Position numbers and translations under genes: made by a program
Assembly (NCBI GenBank): GCA_025054905.1
Contig: JANWZF010000306.1
Location: 1 to 5,732, forward strand
Direction: 5' to 3'
Origin: Tepidimonas sp.
Lineage (GTDB): Bacteria > Pseudomonadota > Gammaproteobacteria > Burkholderiales > Burkholderiaceae_C
Length of the DNA stretch: 5,732 nucleotides
In this document: in pieces, positions 1-5,459 of the stretch
How positions within the stretch are numbered: position 1 is the stretch's first letter
How the letters are laid out: every line of letters starts with the position of its first letter
Notes under the pieces: generated by a model
Told to the model about the DNA's origin: nothing
Seen by the model: the letters and a program-made list of their open reading frames with translations, nothing else
Databases searched by the model: none

Positions 1-764
1 GCAGCGGCGTCGCGCCGGTGCGAGAAAAACGTTGAGGGCTGGCTGGCGGTGCACCAGGCGGCGCTGCCGTCGTGTCCACAGACCCGCTCAAACCCGAGCC
101 GCCGCAGACGCGCACGCGCCAGCGCGGCCAGATCGGCCCGCCAACGCCCCGGATGGTCGGGCGACGGCTCGAAGGCCACGGCATCCTCCGGTGCCTGAGC
201 CAGGAAGGCCTGCCGAACCTCGGGGCCAACCTCGAACGCCTGCACCCCAATGGCCGGACCGATCCATACGTGACAAGCCGCACGGGCCGCAGGCTGGCGC
301 ACCGCAGGCCAGGTTGCCACCAGGGCCTCCAGCACGCCGGCGCTCAGCCCCCGCCAGCCGGCATGGACGGCCGCCACCGACCCACCCTCCGCCGTGGCCA
401 GCAGAATCGGCAGGCAGTCGGCCACCAGCACCGTGCAGGCCACGCCCGGGGTATCGGTGTAACAGGCATCGGCGGTGAGACCATCCGGGGTGTCCGGCCC
501 CACGGCCACCACCTCGATTCCGTGCACCTGTCTCAGGTACACCGGCCGCACCCCCAGCGCGGCGACCAGCCGCTGCCGGTTGCTCGCCACCGCCACGGGG
601 TCATCGCCCACATGGTCGCCCAGATTGAGCGAGGCCCACGGACCTGCCGAGACCCCGCCGCCGCGCGTGCTCATCCAGCCGGCCGCGTGCGGCCCGAGCT
701 CGGCCTCGATGCCCGGCAGCCCACTGCGCACAGCCGGCTGCGGACCGTTGGCTTTACTCGGCAT
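1..764 (-). CDS. pgeF: PgeF/YfiH laccase-domain protein (purine nucleoside phosphorylase / peptidoglycan editing factor), 3' end cut by window
   Basis: Members of the YfiH/PgeF (Cu-oxidase_4) family are cytoplasmic. They have been described as purine nucleoside phosphorylase/adenosine deaminase-type enzymes and, in E. coli, as a factor that keeps wrong amino acids out of the peptidoglycan stem. The translation shows the family's landmarks in order: TRGGGVS and SLNLGDHVGDD near the N terminus, QVHG (His81), ADCLPI (Cys117), HAGWRGL (His134), GPAIG (169-173), FEVG, and FFSHRRD (246-252). The His-Cys-His spacing (36 and 17 residues) equals that I recall for the metal ligands of E. coli YfiH (H71, C107, H124). 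254 codons are present, and about ten C-terminal residues lie beyond base 1. The ATG at 764-762 overlaps the maiA stop by 11 bp and has no clear Shine-Dalgarno, so translation is probably coupled to maiA. A GTG at 731 is a less likely start. The family call is firm; the physiological substrate is not shown by the sequence. Confidence 0.93.
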   Translation of the reverse strand, partial: MPSKANGPQPAVRSGLPGIEAELGPHAAGWMSTRGGGVSAGPWASLNLGDHVGDDPVAVASNRQRLVAALGVRPVYLRQVHGIEVVAVGPDTPDGLTADACYTDTPGVACTVLVADCLPILLATAEGGSVAAVHAGWRGLSAGVLEALVATWPAVRQPAARAACHVWIGPAIGVQAFEVGPEVRQAFLAQAPEDAVAFEPSPDHPGRWRADLAALARARLRRLGFERVCGHDGSAAWCTASQPSTFFSHRRDAA

Positions 765-1428
765 CGGGGCACTGGCTGGGTTGGGCGCGCTGAAACGCGT
801 CCAGTTGCATGCAACGCTCGTAGACCGCCAGGGTCAACGGGATGCCGTCGTATTCCAACCCGAAACGCCGGCCGTTGACGATCTGCGGCACCAGGCAGCA
901 GTCGGCCAGCGTGGGCGTGTCGCCATAGGAGTACACCGACGGCGGCAGCCCCCGCCGCGCCCGCTCCTCGGCCAAATCCTGCAGCCTGCGTTCGTAGGCC
1001 CGCAGCCCCTCCATCACCCAGTGGTTGTACCAGGCGGCGCGCTGGGATTCGCTCAGGCCCAGGGTCCCGCCCAGGTATTTCAGGATGCGCAGGTTGTTGA
1101 TCGGATGGATTTCGCACGCGATGGTCTGGGCCAGCGCCCGCACGCGCGCGCGCCCCAGCGGATCGCGCGGCAACAGCGGCGGTTCGGGGTGCGTCTCATC
1201 CAGATATTCGATGATCGCCATCGACTGGCTCAGCAACGCATGATCGGGCTGGCCTTCGACGTCGAGCACTGGCACCAGCCCGTCGGGGCTGACGGCCCGG
1301 TAGGCTGCCCCATGCTGCTCGCCGCGGGCCAGATGCACGGGGATGTAGTCGTAGCTCAGCCCTTTCAGGTTGAGCGCGATGCGCACCCGAAACGACGTGC
1401 CGGAGCGAAAGTAGTTGTACAGTTTCAT
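754..1428 (-). CDS. maiA: zeta-class glutathione S-transferase: maleylacetoacetate or maleylpyruvate isomerase
   Basis: This 224-residue cytoplasmic enzyme is predicted to catalyse glutathione-dependent cis-trans isomerisation of maleylacetoacetate (tyrosine/homogentisate route) or maleylpyruvate (gentisate route). Visible features are an N-terminal thioredoxin fold beginning MKLYNYFRSGTSFRVRIAL, the cis-proline at Val52-Pro53, the glutathione-binding Gln68-Ser69, and a helical C-terminal half with CEIHPINNLRIL (105-115) and GDTPTLADCCLVPQ (169-182), all typical of zeta GSTs. The classical SSCxxRVR motif reads SGTSFRVR (residues 9-16), so the usual second Ser and the Cys are Gly and Thr. I recall the same variant in maleylpyruvate isomerase NagL, so NagL activity is a real alternative. 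No other homogentisate or gentisate gene is in view to decide. The start at 1428 is the natural N terminus of the family, though no strong ribosome site precedes it. The gene overlaps downstream pgeF by 11 bp, which implies an operon. Confidence 0.9.
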   Translation of the reverse strand: MKLYNYFRSGTSFRVRIALNLKGLSYDYIPVHLARGEQHGAAYRAVSPDGLVPVLDVEGQPDHALLSQSMAIIEYLDETHPEPPLLPRDPLGRARVRALAQTIACEIHPINNLRILKYLGGTLGLSESQRAAWYNHWVMEGLRAYERRLQDLAEERARRGLPPSVYSYGDTPTLADCCLVPQIVNGRRFGLEYDGIPLTLAVYERCMQLDAFQRAQPSQCPDAE

Positions 1429-1447
1429 CGGTTGATTCGGGACGGCG

Positions 1448-1465
1448 GGGGCTTGTTCAAGCCCC
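1448..1465. repeat. 18-bp dyad in front of maiA (operator or leader hairpin)
   Basis: The sequence is GGGGCTTG, then TT, then CAAGCCCC: two perfect 8-base arms around a 2-base centre. With one bulged G at 1447 the pairing extends to 1445/1467. It ends 20 bases upstream of the maiA start codon. It could be an operator for a dimeric regulator (the TTG/CAA core is of the kind MarR-family proteins bind) or a hairpin in the maiA leader. No T tract follows on either strand, so a terminator is unlikely. Confidence 0.5.
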
Positions 1466-1537
1466 GCAGTCTAGCGTGCCTGCCGCGCCCCCGGACAAAC
1501 CCCGAGGCCTGCAGGCGGTGTGCAGCGGCTTTCCCCC

Positions 1538-1546
1538 GCTACACTG
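1538..1546 (+). promoter_or_regulatory. possible -10 region upstream of dctP
   Basis: GCTACACTG contains TACACT (1540-1545), which matches the sigma-70 -10 consensus at four of six positions. The same nine bases occur at 2720-2728 before the NUDIX gene. No convincing -35 is found 16-18 bases upstream (the region reads roughly GTGTGC). If used, transcription would begin near 1552 and give a leader of about 93 bases. This is weak evidence. Confidence 0.25.
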
Positions 1547-1580
1547 CCGCAACCCGCAGGCCCACCGCGGGATCCAACGG

Positions 1581-1610
1581 GAGCGTGCCCGTCGCCCATC
1601 GCGCACGCTC
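1581..1610 (+). repeat. inverted repeat in presumed dctP leader
   Basis: GAGCGTGC (1581-1588) and GCACGCTC (1603-1610) are perfect 8-base arms around a 14-base loop, ending 34 bases before the dctP start. A smaller 5-base inverted repeat, CCCGC (1553-1557) with GCGGG (1567-1571), lies upstream. In RNA both would form GC-rich hairpins. They could act in leader stability or translation, or be an operator in DNA. No ligand-binding riboswitch class is recognised. Confidence 0.4.
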
Positions 1611-1631
1611 GTCCCCATCGCACGCCGTTGC

Positions 1632-1637
1632 AGGAGA
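1632..1637 (+). promoter_or_regulatory. ribosome binding site of dctP
   Basis: AGGAGA stands seven bases before the ATG at 1645. It fixes the dctP start, even though the reading frame is open far upstream to base 475. It is the only textbook Shine-Dalgarno at a well-spaced position in the window. Confidence 0.8.
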
Positions 1638-1644
1638 ACTTACG

Positions 1645-2691
1645 ATGATCCGTCGCCGCACTTTGCTTCGCTCGGGCGCTGCCGTGGCGCTAGGCGCCCC
1701 CGCACTGGTGGGCCTGGCCCAGTCCAGCGTGACCCTGAAGTTTCACACCTTCATGTCGCCGACCTCCAACGTATGGCTCAACATGCACAAGGCGTGGATG
1801 GACAAGGTCGAGCGTGAATCGGGGGGGCGCATCAAGTTCGAGGCTTACCCGGCGATGCAGCTCGGGGGCTCGCCGGTGCAGCTGTACGACCAGGCCAAGG
1901 ACGGCGTGGTCGACATCGTCTGGACCCTGCCTGGCAACACGCCGGGGCGCTTTCCGCGCAGCGAGGTGTTCGAGCTGCCGTTCATGATGACCGACGCCGA
2001 GGCCACCTCCAGGGCCTTCTGGGAGTATGTGCAGACCAAGGCGGCCGATGAGTTCCGCGACATTCACCCGATCGCCTTTCAGGTGCACGGTCCGGGCATG
2101 TTCCATGTCAAGACGCGCCTGATCACCCAGCCGGACGACCTGCGTGGCCTGAAGATGCGTGGCCCGACGCGGCAGATTACCAAAATGCTGGGCTACCTGG
2201 GCGCCACGCCCGTGGGCATGCCGCTGCCTCAAATCCCCGATGCGCTGTCCAAGGGGGTGATCGATGGCTGCGTGATCCCATGGGAAGTGGTGCCTTCGGT
2301 CAAGGTGCACGAACTGGTCTCGTTCCATAGCGAATTCGACCCCAAGGGTGGCGCGCTGTACACGACGACGTTCGTCATGGCCATGAACAAGGCGCGCTAC
2401 GAGTCGTTGCCCGCGGACCTGAAGAAGGTGATCGATGCCAACTCCGGATTGGAGACGTCGGCGTTTCTGGGTCGCACCCAGCAAGCGGGCGATGCGCCGG
2501 CGCGCAAGCTGGCCCAGGAGCGCGGCAACCGCATCCACACCATCGCGCTGGCCGAGGCGCAAGAGTTTCGCCGCAAAGCGCGCCAGGTGGAGGTGGAGTG
2601 GGTGCAGGACATGGATCGTCGAGGCTTCAACGGCCGCGAACTGCTGGAGACGGCGCGCAAATTGATCGAAAAGCACACCCGCAAAACCTGA
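1645..2691 (+). CDS. TRAP transporter solute-binding protein, DctP family (orphan receptor)
   Basis: This 348-residue periplasmic receptor is of the tripartite ATP-independent (TRAP) type. Such proteins bind an organic acid and hand it to a DctQM membrane complex. The N terminus (residues 1-25) is a signal peptide: IRRRTLLRS followed by an Ala/Gly/Leu-rich core ending near GLAQS. The arginine run resembles a twin-arginine motif, so Tat or Sec export are both possible. The mature part has the DctP pattern: a first beta strand VTLKFHTF (29-36), AYPAMQLGG (68-75), a DGVVDIVW block, and DDLRGLKMRGPTRQ (164-177). The last contains the conserved arginine (Arg172) that pairs with the substrate carboxylate in this family. 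It is followed by GATPVGMPLPQIPDALSKGVIDGC (186-209) and VIPWE (210-214). The length is usual for the family. The start is set by AGGAGA seven bases upstream. No dctQ or dctM gene flanks it on either side, so the partner permease must be elsewhere. The substrate cannot be inferred. Confidence 0.93.
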   Translation: MIRRRTLLRSGAAVALGAPALVGLAQSSVTLKFHTFMSPTSNVWLNMHKAWMDKVERESGGRIKFEAYPAMQLGGSPVQLYDQAKDGVVDIVWTLPGNTPGRFPRSEVFELPFMMTDAEATSRAFWEYVQTKAADEFRDIHPIAFQVHGPGMFHVKTRLITQPDDLRGLKMRGPTRQITKMLGYLGATPVGMPLPQIPDALSKGVIDGCVIPWEVVPSVKVHELVSFHSEFDPKGGALYTTTFVMAMNKARYESLPADLKKVIDANSGLETSAFLGRTQQAGDAPARKLAQERGNRIHTIALAEAQEFRRKARQVEVEWVQDMDRRGFNGRELLETARKLIEKHTRKT

Positions 2692-2696
2692 TGGCG

Positions 2697-2717
2697 GTCA
2701 CCGGGAGGGACGGTGAC
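2697..2717 (+). repeat. perfect 7-bp hairpin just after dctP with GGAGGGA in its loop
   Basis: GTCACCG (2697-2703) and CGGTGAC (2711-2717) pair perfectly around the seven-base loop GGAGGGA (2704-2710). It begins 6 bases after the dctP stop. No T run follows, so it is not a classical intrinsic terminator, though it could stop 3' decay or weaken read-through. The loop is a Shine-Dalgarno-like sequence, and the GTG at 2713, an alternative NUDIX start, lies in the 3' arm. It may therefore control translation of the downstream gene. Confidence 0.45.
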
Positions 2718-2719
2718 GG

Positions 2720-2728
2720 GCTACACTG
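2720..2728 (+). promoter_or_regulatory. possible -10 region upstream of the NUDIX gene
   Basis: GCTACACTG is identical to the word at 1538-1546 before dctP and includes TACACT (2722-2727). No good -35 is visible. If active, transcription would start near 2734, only a few bases before the ATG at 2743. That would exclude the GTG at 2713 as the start on this transcript. Confidence 0.22.
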
Positions 2729-2742
2729 GTGGCCAGCCCCAC

Positions 2743-3288
2743 ATGCTGCGCAGTCCAATCCGTTTTTGCCGCGCCTGTGCGGCCGCCGTCGAACACCGCA
2801 TTCCCGACGACGGGGACACGCGCGTGCGCGCCGTGTGCCCCGCCTGTGGCACCATCCACTACGAAAACCCACTCAACGTGGTGGGCACCGTCCCGGTGTG
2901 GGGTGAGCGGGTGCTGCTGTGTCGGCGCGCGATCGAGCCGCGCCGAGGCCTGTGGACCCTGCCTGCAGGGTTCATGGAGCTGGGGGAGACCACCGAACAG
3001 GGCGCCCTGCGCGAAACGCGCGAAGAGGCCGGCGCCGACGTGGCCCTGGAGGGGTTGTTTACCCTGCTCAACGTGGCGCGGGTCGGGCAGGTGCACATCT
3101 ACTACCGCGCCCGCTTGTTGAGCGAGCATCTGGCACCCGGTCCCGAGACGCTGGAGGCGCGCCTGTTCGCCGAGCACGAGATCCCCTGGGACGAGTTGGC
3201 CTTCCGCACCGTGCACGAAACGCTGCGGCGCTACTTCGACGATCGGCGCCGCGGCTGTTTCGGGGTGCACACAGGCAATATCGGTTGA
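2743..3288 (+). CDS. NUDIX hydrolase with N-terminal zinc ribbon
   Basis: This is a predicted cytoplasmic hydrolase of nucleoside diphosphates linked to another moiety; ADP-ribose, NADH and similar compounds are the usual substrates of its relatives. Numbered from the ATG at 2743 (181 residues), it has a zinc ribbon of two CxxC pairs (Cys9/Cys12 and Cys32/Cys35, the second in VCPACGTIHYENP) and then the NUDIX fold. The NUDIX box (residues 76-98), GFMELGETTEQGALRETREE followed by AGA, fits Gx5Ex7REUxEExGU, with Thr at the usually aliphatic U position. RRGLWTLPAGF precedes the box and IPWDELAF follows in the C-terminal part. The SQPWPxPxS motif of the NADH pyrophosphatase NudC is absent, so that name is not supported. 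An alternative GTG start at 2713 would add ten residues and has a GGGAGG only four bases away. I prefer 2743 because relatives begin just before the first CxxC. The gene lies 51 bp after dctP and may be cotranscribed with it. Confidence 0.9.
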   Translation: MLRSPIRFCRACAAAVEHRIPDDGDTRVRAVCPACGTIHYENPLNVVGTVPVWGERVLLCRRAIEPRRGLWTLPAGFMELGETTEQGALRETREEAGADVALEGLFTLLNVARVGQVHIYYRARLLSEHLAPGPETLEARLFAEHEIPWDELAFRTVHETLRRYFDDRRRGCFGVHTGNIG

Positions 3289-3316
3289 ACGCCCTCAGCT
3301 CGGGTGCCGGTATTGC
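3275..3316. terminator. imperfect hairpin spanning the two convergent stop codons
   Basis: GCAATATCGG (3275-3284) and CCGGTATTGC (3307-3316) pair over ten positions, with one T-G wobble as plus-strand RNA and an A-C mismatch on the other strand. CCC (3292-3294) and GGG (3302-3304) can pair within the loop. The structure covers the NUDIX stop (3286-3288) and the stop of the convergent EAL gene (3297-3295), which lie 6 bp apart. Its place between convergent genes suggests a bidirectional end-of-transcript structure, but neither strand has a T run. Confidence 0.35.
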
Positions 3317-5436
3317 TGCGCCAGTTTCTCCAGCTCGGCGGGCTCCATCGGGCGGCCGATCAGATAACCCTGCACCTGGGTGACGCCCAACGCCTCCAGA
3401 AAGTCGCACTGCCGCTGGCTTTCCACTCCCTCGGCGATGGTCTCCACGCCCAGCGCCTGGGCCAGCGCCACGATGGCGCGCACGATGGCCCGGTCGGTGC
3501 GCCCGCGCGTGACGTGCGTGACGAACGCGCGGTCGATTTTGAGCGCGTCGATCGGAAACTGCAGCACGTAAGCCAACGAGGAGTGGCCCACCCCAAAATC
3601 ATCCAGCGCCACCGAGGCCCCCATCGAGCGAAAGCGCTGCAGCAACGCCACAGCATGCTCGACATCGTGCATCGTCAGGCTCTCGGTGATTTCGAGCTCC
3701 AGCAAGGCGGGCGTAACGGCGCTGACCGCCAAGGCCTGCTCGACGTGCCGCGGTAGATGGGGACTGACGAACTGCCGCGGCGAAAGGTTGACCCCGACCC
3801 GCAGCGGCAAGCCCGCGCGCTCCCACGCGGCGGCTTGCCGTGCCGCCTCCTGCAACACCCAGGCTCCGACTTCGACGATCTGACCGGAGTCTTCCAGCAG
3901 GCCGATGAACTGCCCGGGTGGCACCGCCCCGAGCTGGGGCGAACGCCAGCGCAGCAGCGCCTCGCAGCCGACGATGCGCCCACGCGCGAAATCCAGCTGA
4001 GGCTGGTACACGAGGGCGAACTCTCCCCGCTGCAGCGCCCCCTGCAAGGCTTGTTCCAGCATGAGCTGGCGCTGCCGCGCGCGCACGTCGGTCTGCTCCA
4101 GCTCGGCCACGCACCATGGTCGGCCCTGGACGCGGGCGCGCCGCTGCGCCTGCTGCGCCAGCGTCAGCAGCGTCTGGGCATCCAGCCCATGCACCGGATG
4201 CGCCGCACAGCCAGCACTGAACACCAGGCGCAACGCCTGTTCGTGCCCGGACAGGGTCAGCGGCTCCTGCAACGCCAACAGCACGGCCTCCAGCGCGTTC
4301 TCCAGCGATTGGCCGGGCAGCACGCGCTGCGCCCAGGCGAATTCGTCGCCGTCGATGCGCGCTGCCTGCAACAGCACGCCCGTGTCAACCAGATGCCGCA
4401 GCCGTTGGCCGAGCTGGCGCAGCATCTGGTTGGCGCTGGACTCCCCCAAGGATTCGTTGAGGCGGCCAAAACGCAGGATGTCGGCCGTCACCACCCACAG
4501 CCCTTCGCCGCCGTCGGTCAGCGCCTCATCGACCTGACGCAAAAACAGACGCCGCTTGGGCAGTTCGGTGACCTCATCGTGCAGCGCCAGGTAGTCGACC
4601 AACGCTTCGGTGCGCCGCATGAGGGTCAGATCGTGAAAGACCCCAAACACCAGCGAAGCGTCATCGCCCTCGCGGCCGCGCTCACCGACCACGCGCAGGA
4701 TCCGTTCACCCTCACCGAGGGTCAGGCGAAATTCCAGATCCATCCGCCCCAGACGCTGGCGTGCGGCCTCCATGCCAGACTGCAGACGCAGGCGATCTTC
4801 GGGATGCACACGCTGCAGAAACTGTTCGCGGGGGACGCCGCTGCTGGCACGGATGCCGCTGAGCGGCTCGAATTCCTCGCTCCAGCTCAGCGTGTCGTCG
4901 GTCAGCCGCCACTGCCAGTAACCCAGACCGGCGATGCGCCGCACCGCCAGTTCACGCATGCGCGCGCGGCGCAGCTCGCGCGCCAGCCGCCCCCCACGCA
5001 GGGCGTAGCGCACGCGTTCGCGCAGCAAGGCCCAGTTGATCGGCTTGGTGATGAAATCGGTGGCCCCGGCGTCAAAGGCCCGCTCGATCGACGCCAGATC
5101 GTCGGCGGCGGTCAACATGACGATCGGCAGTGCATCGTCGGCCAGCTCGGCACGGATGCGGGCGCACGCGGTATGCCCATCCATGCCTGGCATCATGACG
5201 TCCATTAGGATCAGGTCCGGTCGCGCCTGCTGGACCGCCTCGATCGCCTGCTGGCCGTCGGTGGCTTCGGTGACCACCCAGCCGTCGCGCCGCAGCACCC
5301 CGCAGACCATCGAGCGGGTGGTGCGATCATCATCGACCACAAGCACGTGCTCGCGGGTGCGGGGCGCTTCCTCAGACGCCACGGCGGATGCGGAAGAACT
5401 GGCCATTGCGGTTAGCATAGCACTGTGCGCCATCAT
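3295..5436 (-). CDS. REC-PAS-GGDEF(degenerate)-EAL protein, predicted response-regulated c-di-GMP phosphodiesterase
   Basis: This 713-residue cytoplasmic protein has no membrane segment. Domains in order: receiver (about 29-145) with VLVVDDD (Asp35/Asp36), phosphoacceptor Asp79 in LILMDVMMPGMDG, Thr109 and Lys131-Pro; an Arg-rich linker; a PAS domain (about 165-275) with GYWQW, VHPEDR and a terminal GVFHDLT; GGDEF (about 280-445); EAL (about 455-710). The cyclase signature is DGDEF (362-366) instead of GGDEF. The metal/substrate helix reads DILRFGRLNESLGE rather than DxDxFKxINDxxGH, and no RxxD inhibitory site precedes it, so cyclase activity is unlikely. The EAL part keeps EALLRW (Glu492), VNLSPRQF (Asn550), LEITES (581-586), DDFGVGHSSL (Asp612, Asp613), LKIDRAF (Lys633, Asp635), TIAEGVES (Glu669) and QGYLIGRP (Gln689). 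Phosphodiesterase activity is therefore expected, possibly with the GGDEF domain as a GTP sensor. The start is uncertain: ATGs at 5436, 5433, 5418 and 5406 all precede REC. The frame upstream of 5436 runs under the divergent HPt gene and is not used. It converges with the NUDIX gene at its 3' end. Confidence 0.92.
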   Translation of the reverse strand: MMAHSAMLTAMASSSASAVASEEAPRTREHVLVVDDDRTTRSMVCGVLRRDGWVVTEATDGQQAIEAVQQARPDLILMDVMMPGMDGHTACARIRAELADDALPIVMLTAADDLASIERAFDAGATDFITKPINWALLRERVRYALRGGRLARELRRARMRELAVRRIAGLGYWQWRLTDDTLSWSEEFEPLSGIRASSGVPREQFLQRVHPEDRLRLQSGMEAARQRLGRMDLEFRLTLGEGERILRVVGERGREGDDASLVFGVFHDLTLMRRTEALVDYLALHDEVTELPKRRLFLRQVDEALTDGGEGLWVVTADILRFGRLNESLGESSANQMLRQLGQRLRHLVDTGVLLQAARIDGDEFAWAQRVLPGQSLENALEAVLLALQEPLTLSGHEQALRLVFSAGCAAHPVHGLDAQTLLTLAQQAQRRARVQGRPWCVAELEQTDVRARQRQLMLEQALQGALQRGEFALVYQPQLDFARGRIVGCEALLRWRSPQLGAVPPGQFIGLLEDSGQIVEVGAWVLQEAARQAAAWERAGLPLRVGVNLSPRQFVSPHLPRHVEQALAVSAVTPALLELEITESLTMHDVEHAVALLQRFRSMGASVALDDFGVGHSSLAYVLQFPIDALKIDRAFVTHVTRGRTDRAIVRAIVALAQALGVETIAEGVESQRQCDFLEALGVTQVQGYLIGRPMEPAELEKLAQQYRHPS

Positions 5437-5459
5437 CCCGCTGCCAAACACCGCTAACC
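5410..5459. promoter_or_regulatory. compact divergent control region with inverted repeat GGTTAGC...GCTAACC
   Basis: GGTTAGC (5410-5416) and GCTAACC (5453-5459) are perfect 7-base inverted copies whose centres are 43 bp apart, about four helical turns. The second copy touches the HPt start codon. Between them lies GCACTGTGC (5420-5428), and next to it a tandem TAGCA repeat (5414-5423). Promoters for both divergent genes must fall here or inside the neighbouring N-terminal codons. No good -35/-10 pair was found on either strand. On the minus strand TTGGCA (5447-5442) and TATGCT (5419-5414) are 22 bases apart, too far for a normal promoter. Confidence 0.35.

Larger units (their letters stand above)
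1429..1644. promoter_or_regulatory. divergent intergenic region maiA / dctP
   Basis: These 216 bases separate the divergent maiA and dctP starts and must hold the control sites of both. They contain an 18-bp dyad next to maiA, a GCTACACTG word that could be a -10 region for dctP, two inverted repeats in the presumed dctP leader, and a good ribosome site before dctP. A 10-bp palindrome, GCCTGCAGGC, lies at 1507-1516. On the minus strand, TAGACT at 1473-1468 could be a maiA -10, with a weak TTGTCC 19 bases upstream. I found no small open reading frame worth calling and no RNA gene. Confidence 0.6.

Noticed and set aside
32..878. Plus-strand open frames at the left end.
   Set aside because: They are shadows of pgeF and maiA: the minus strand gives continuous family motifs through both regions.
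475..1644. A long upstream extension of the dctP reading frame (open from base 475).
   Set aside because: It runs antisense through maiA and most of the divergent region, its composition is not protein-like, and a signal peptide with a good ribosome site starts at 1645.
1690..2676. A 328-codon minus-strand open frame opposite dctP.
   Set aside because: It is rich in His and Arg and shows no domain, as expected for the antisense shadow of a GC-rich gene. The plus strand has an unmistakable DctP protein.
2713..2742. GTG at 2713 as the NUDIX start.
   Set aside because: A purine run precedes it, but the spacing is only four bases, the extra ten residues are not typical of the family, and the codon is buried in a hairpin. 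It is kept as an alternative, not excluded.
2698..3270. Minus-strand 190-codon frame opposite the NUDIX gene.
   Set aside because: It shows no motif, while the plus strand carries the NUDIX box and zinc ribbon.
3757..5208. A 483-codon plus-strand open frame.
   Set aside because: It lies wholly opposite the REC-PAS-GGDEF-EAL gene, is rich in Gln, Arg, Pro and His, and has no recognisable motif.
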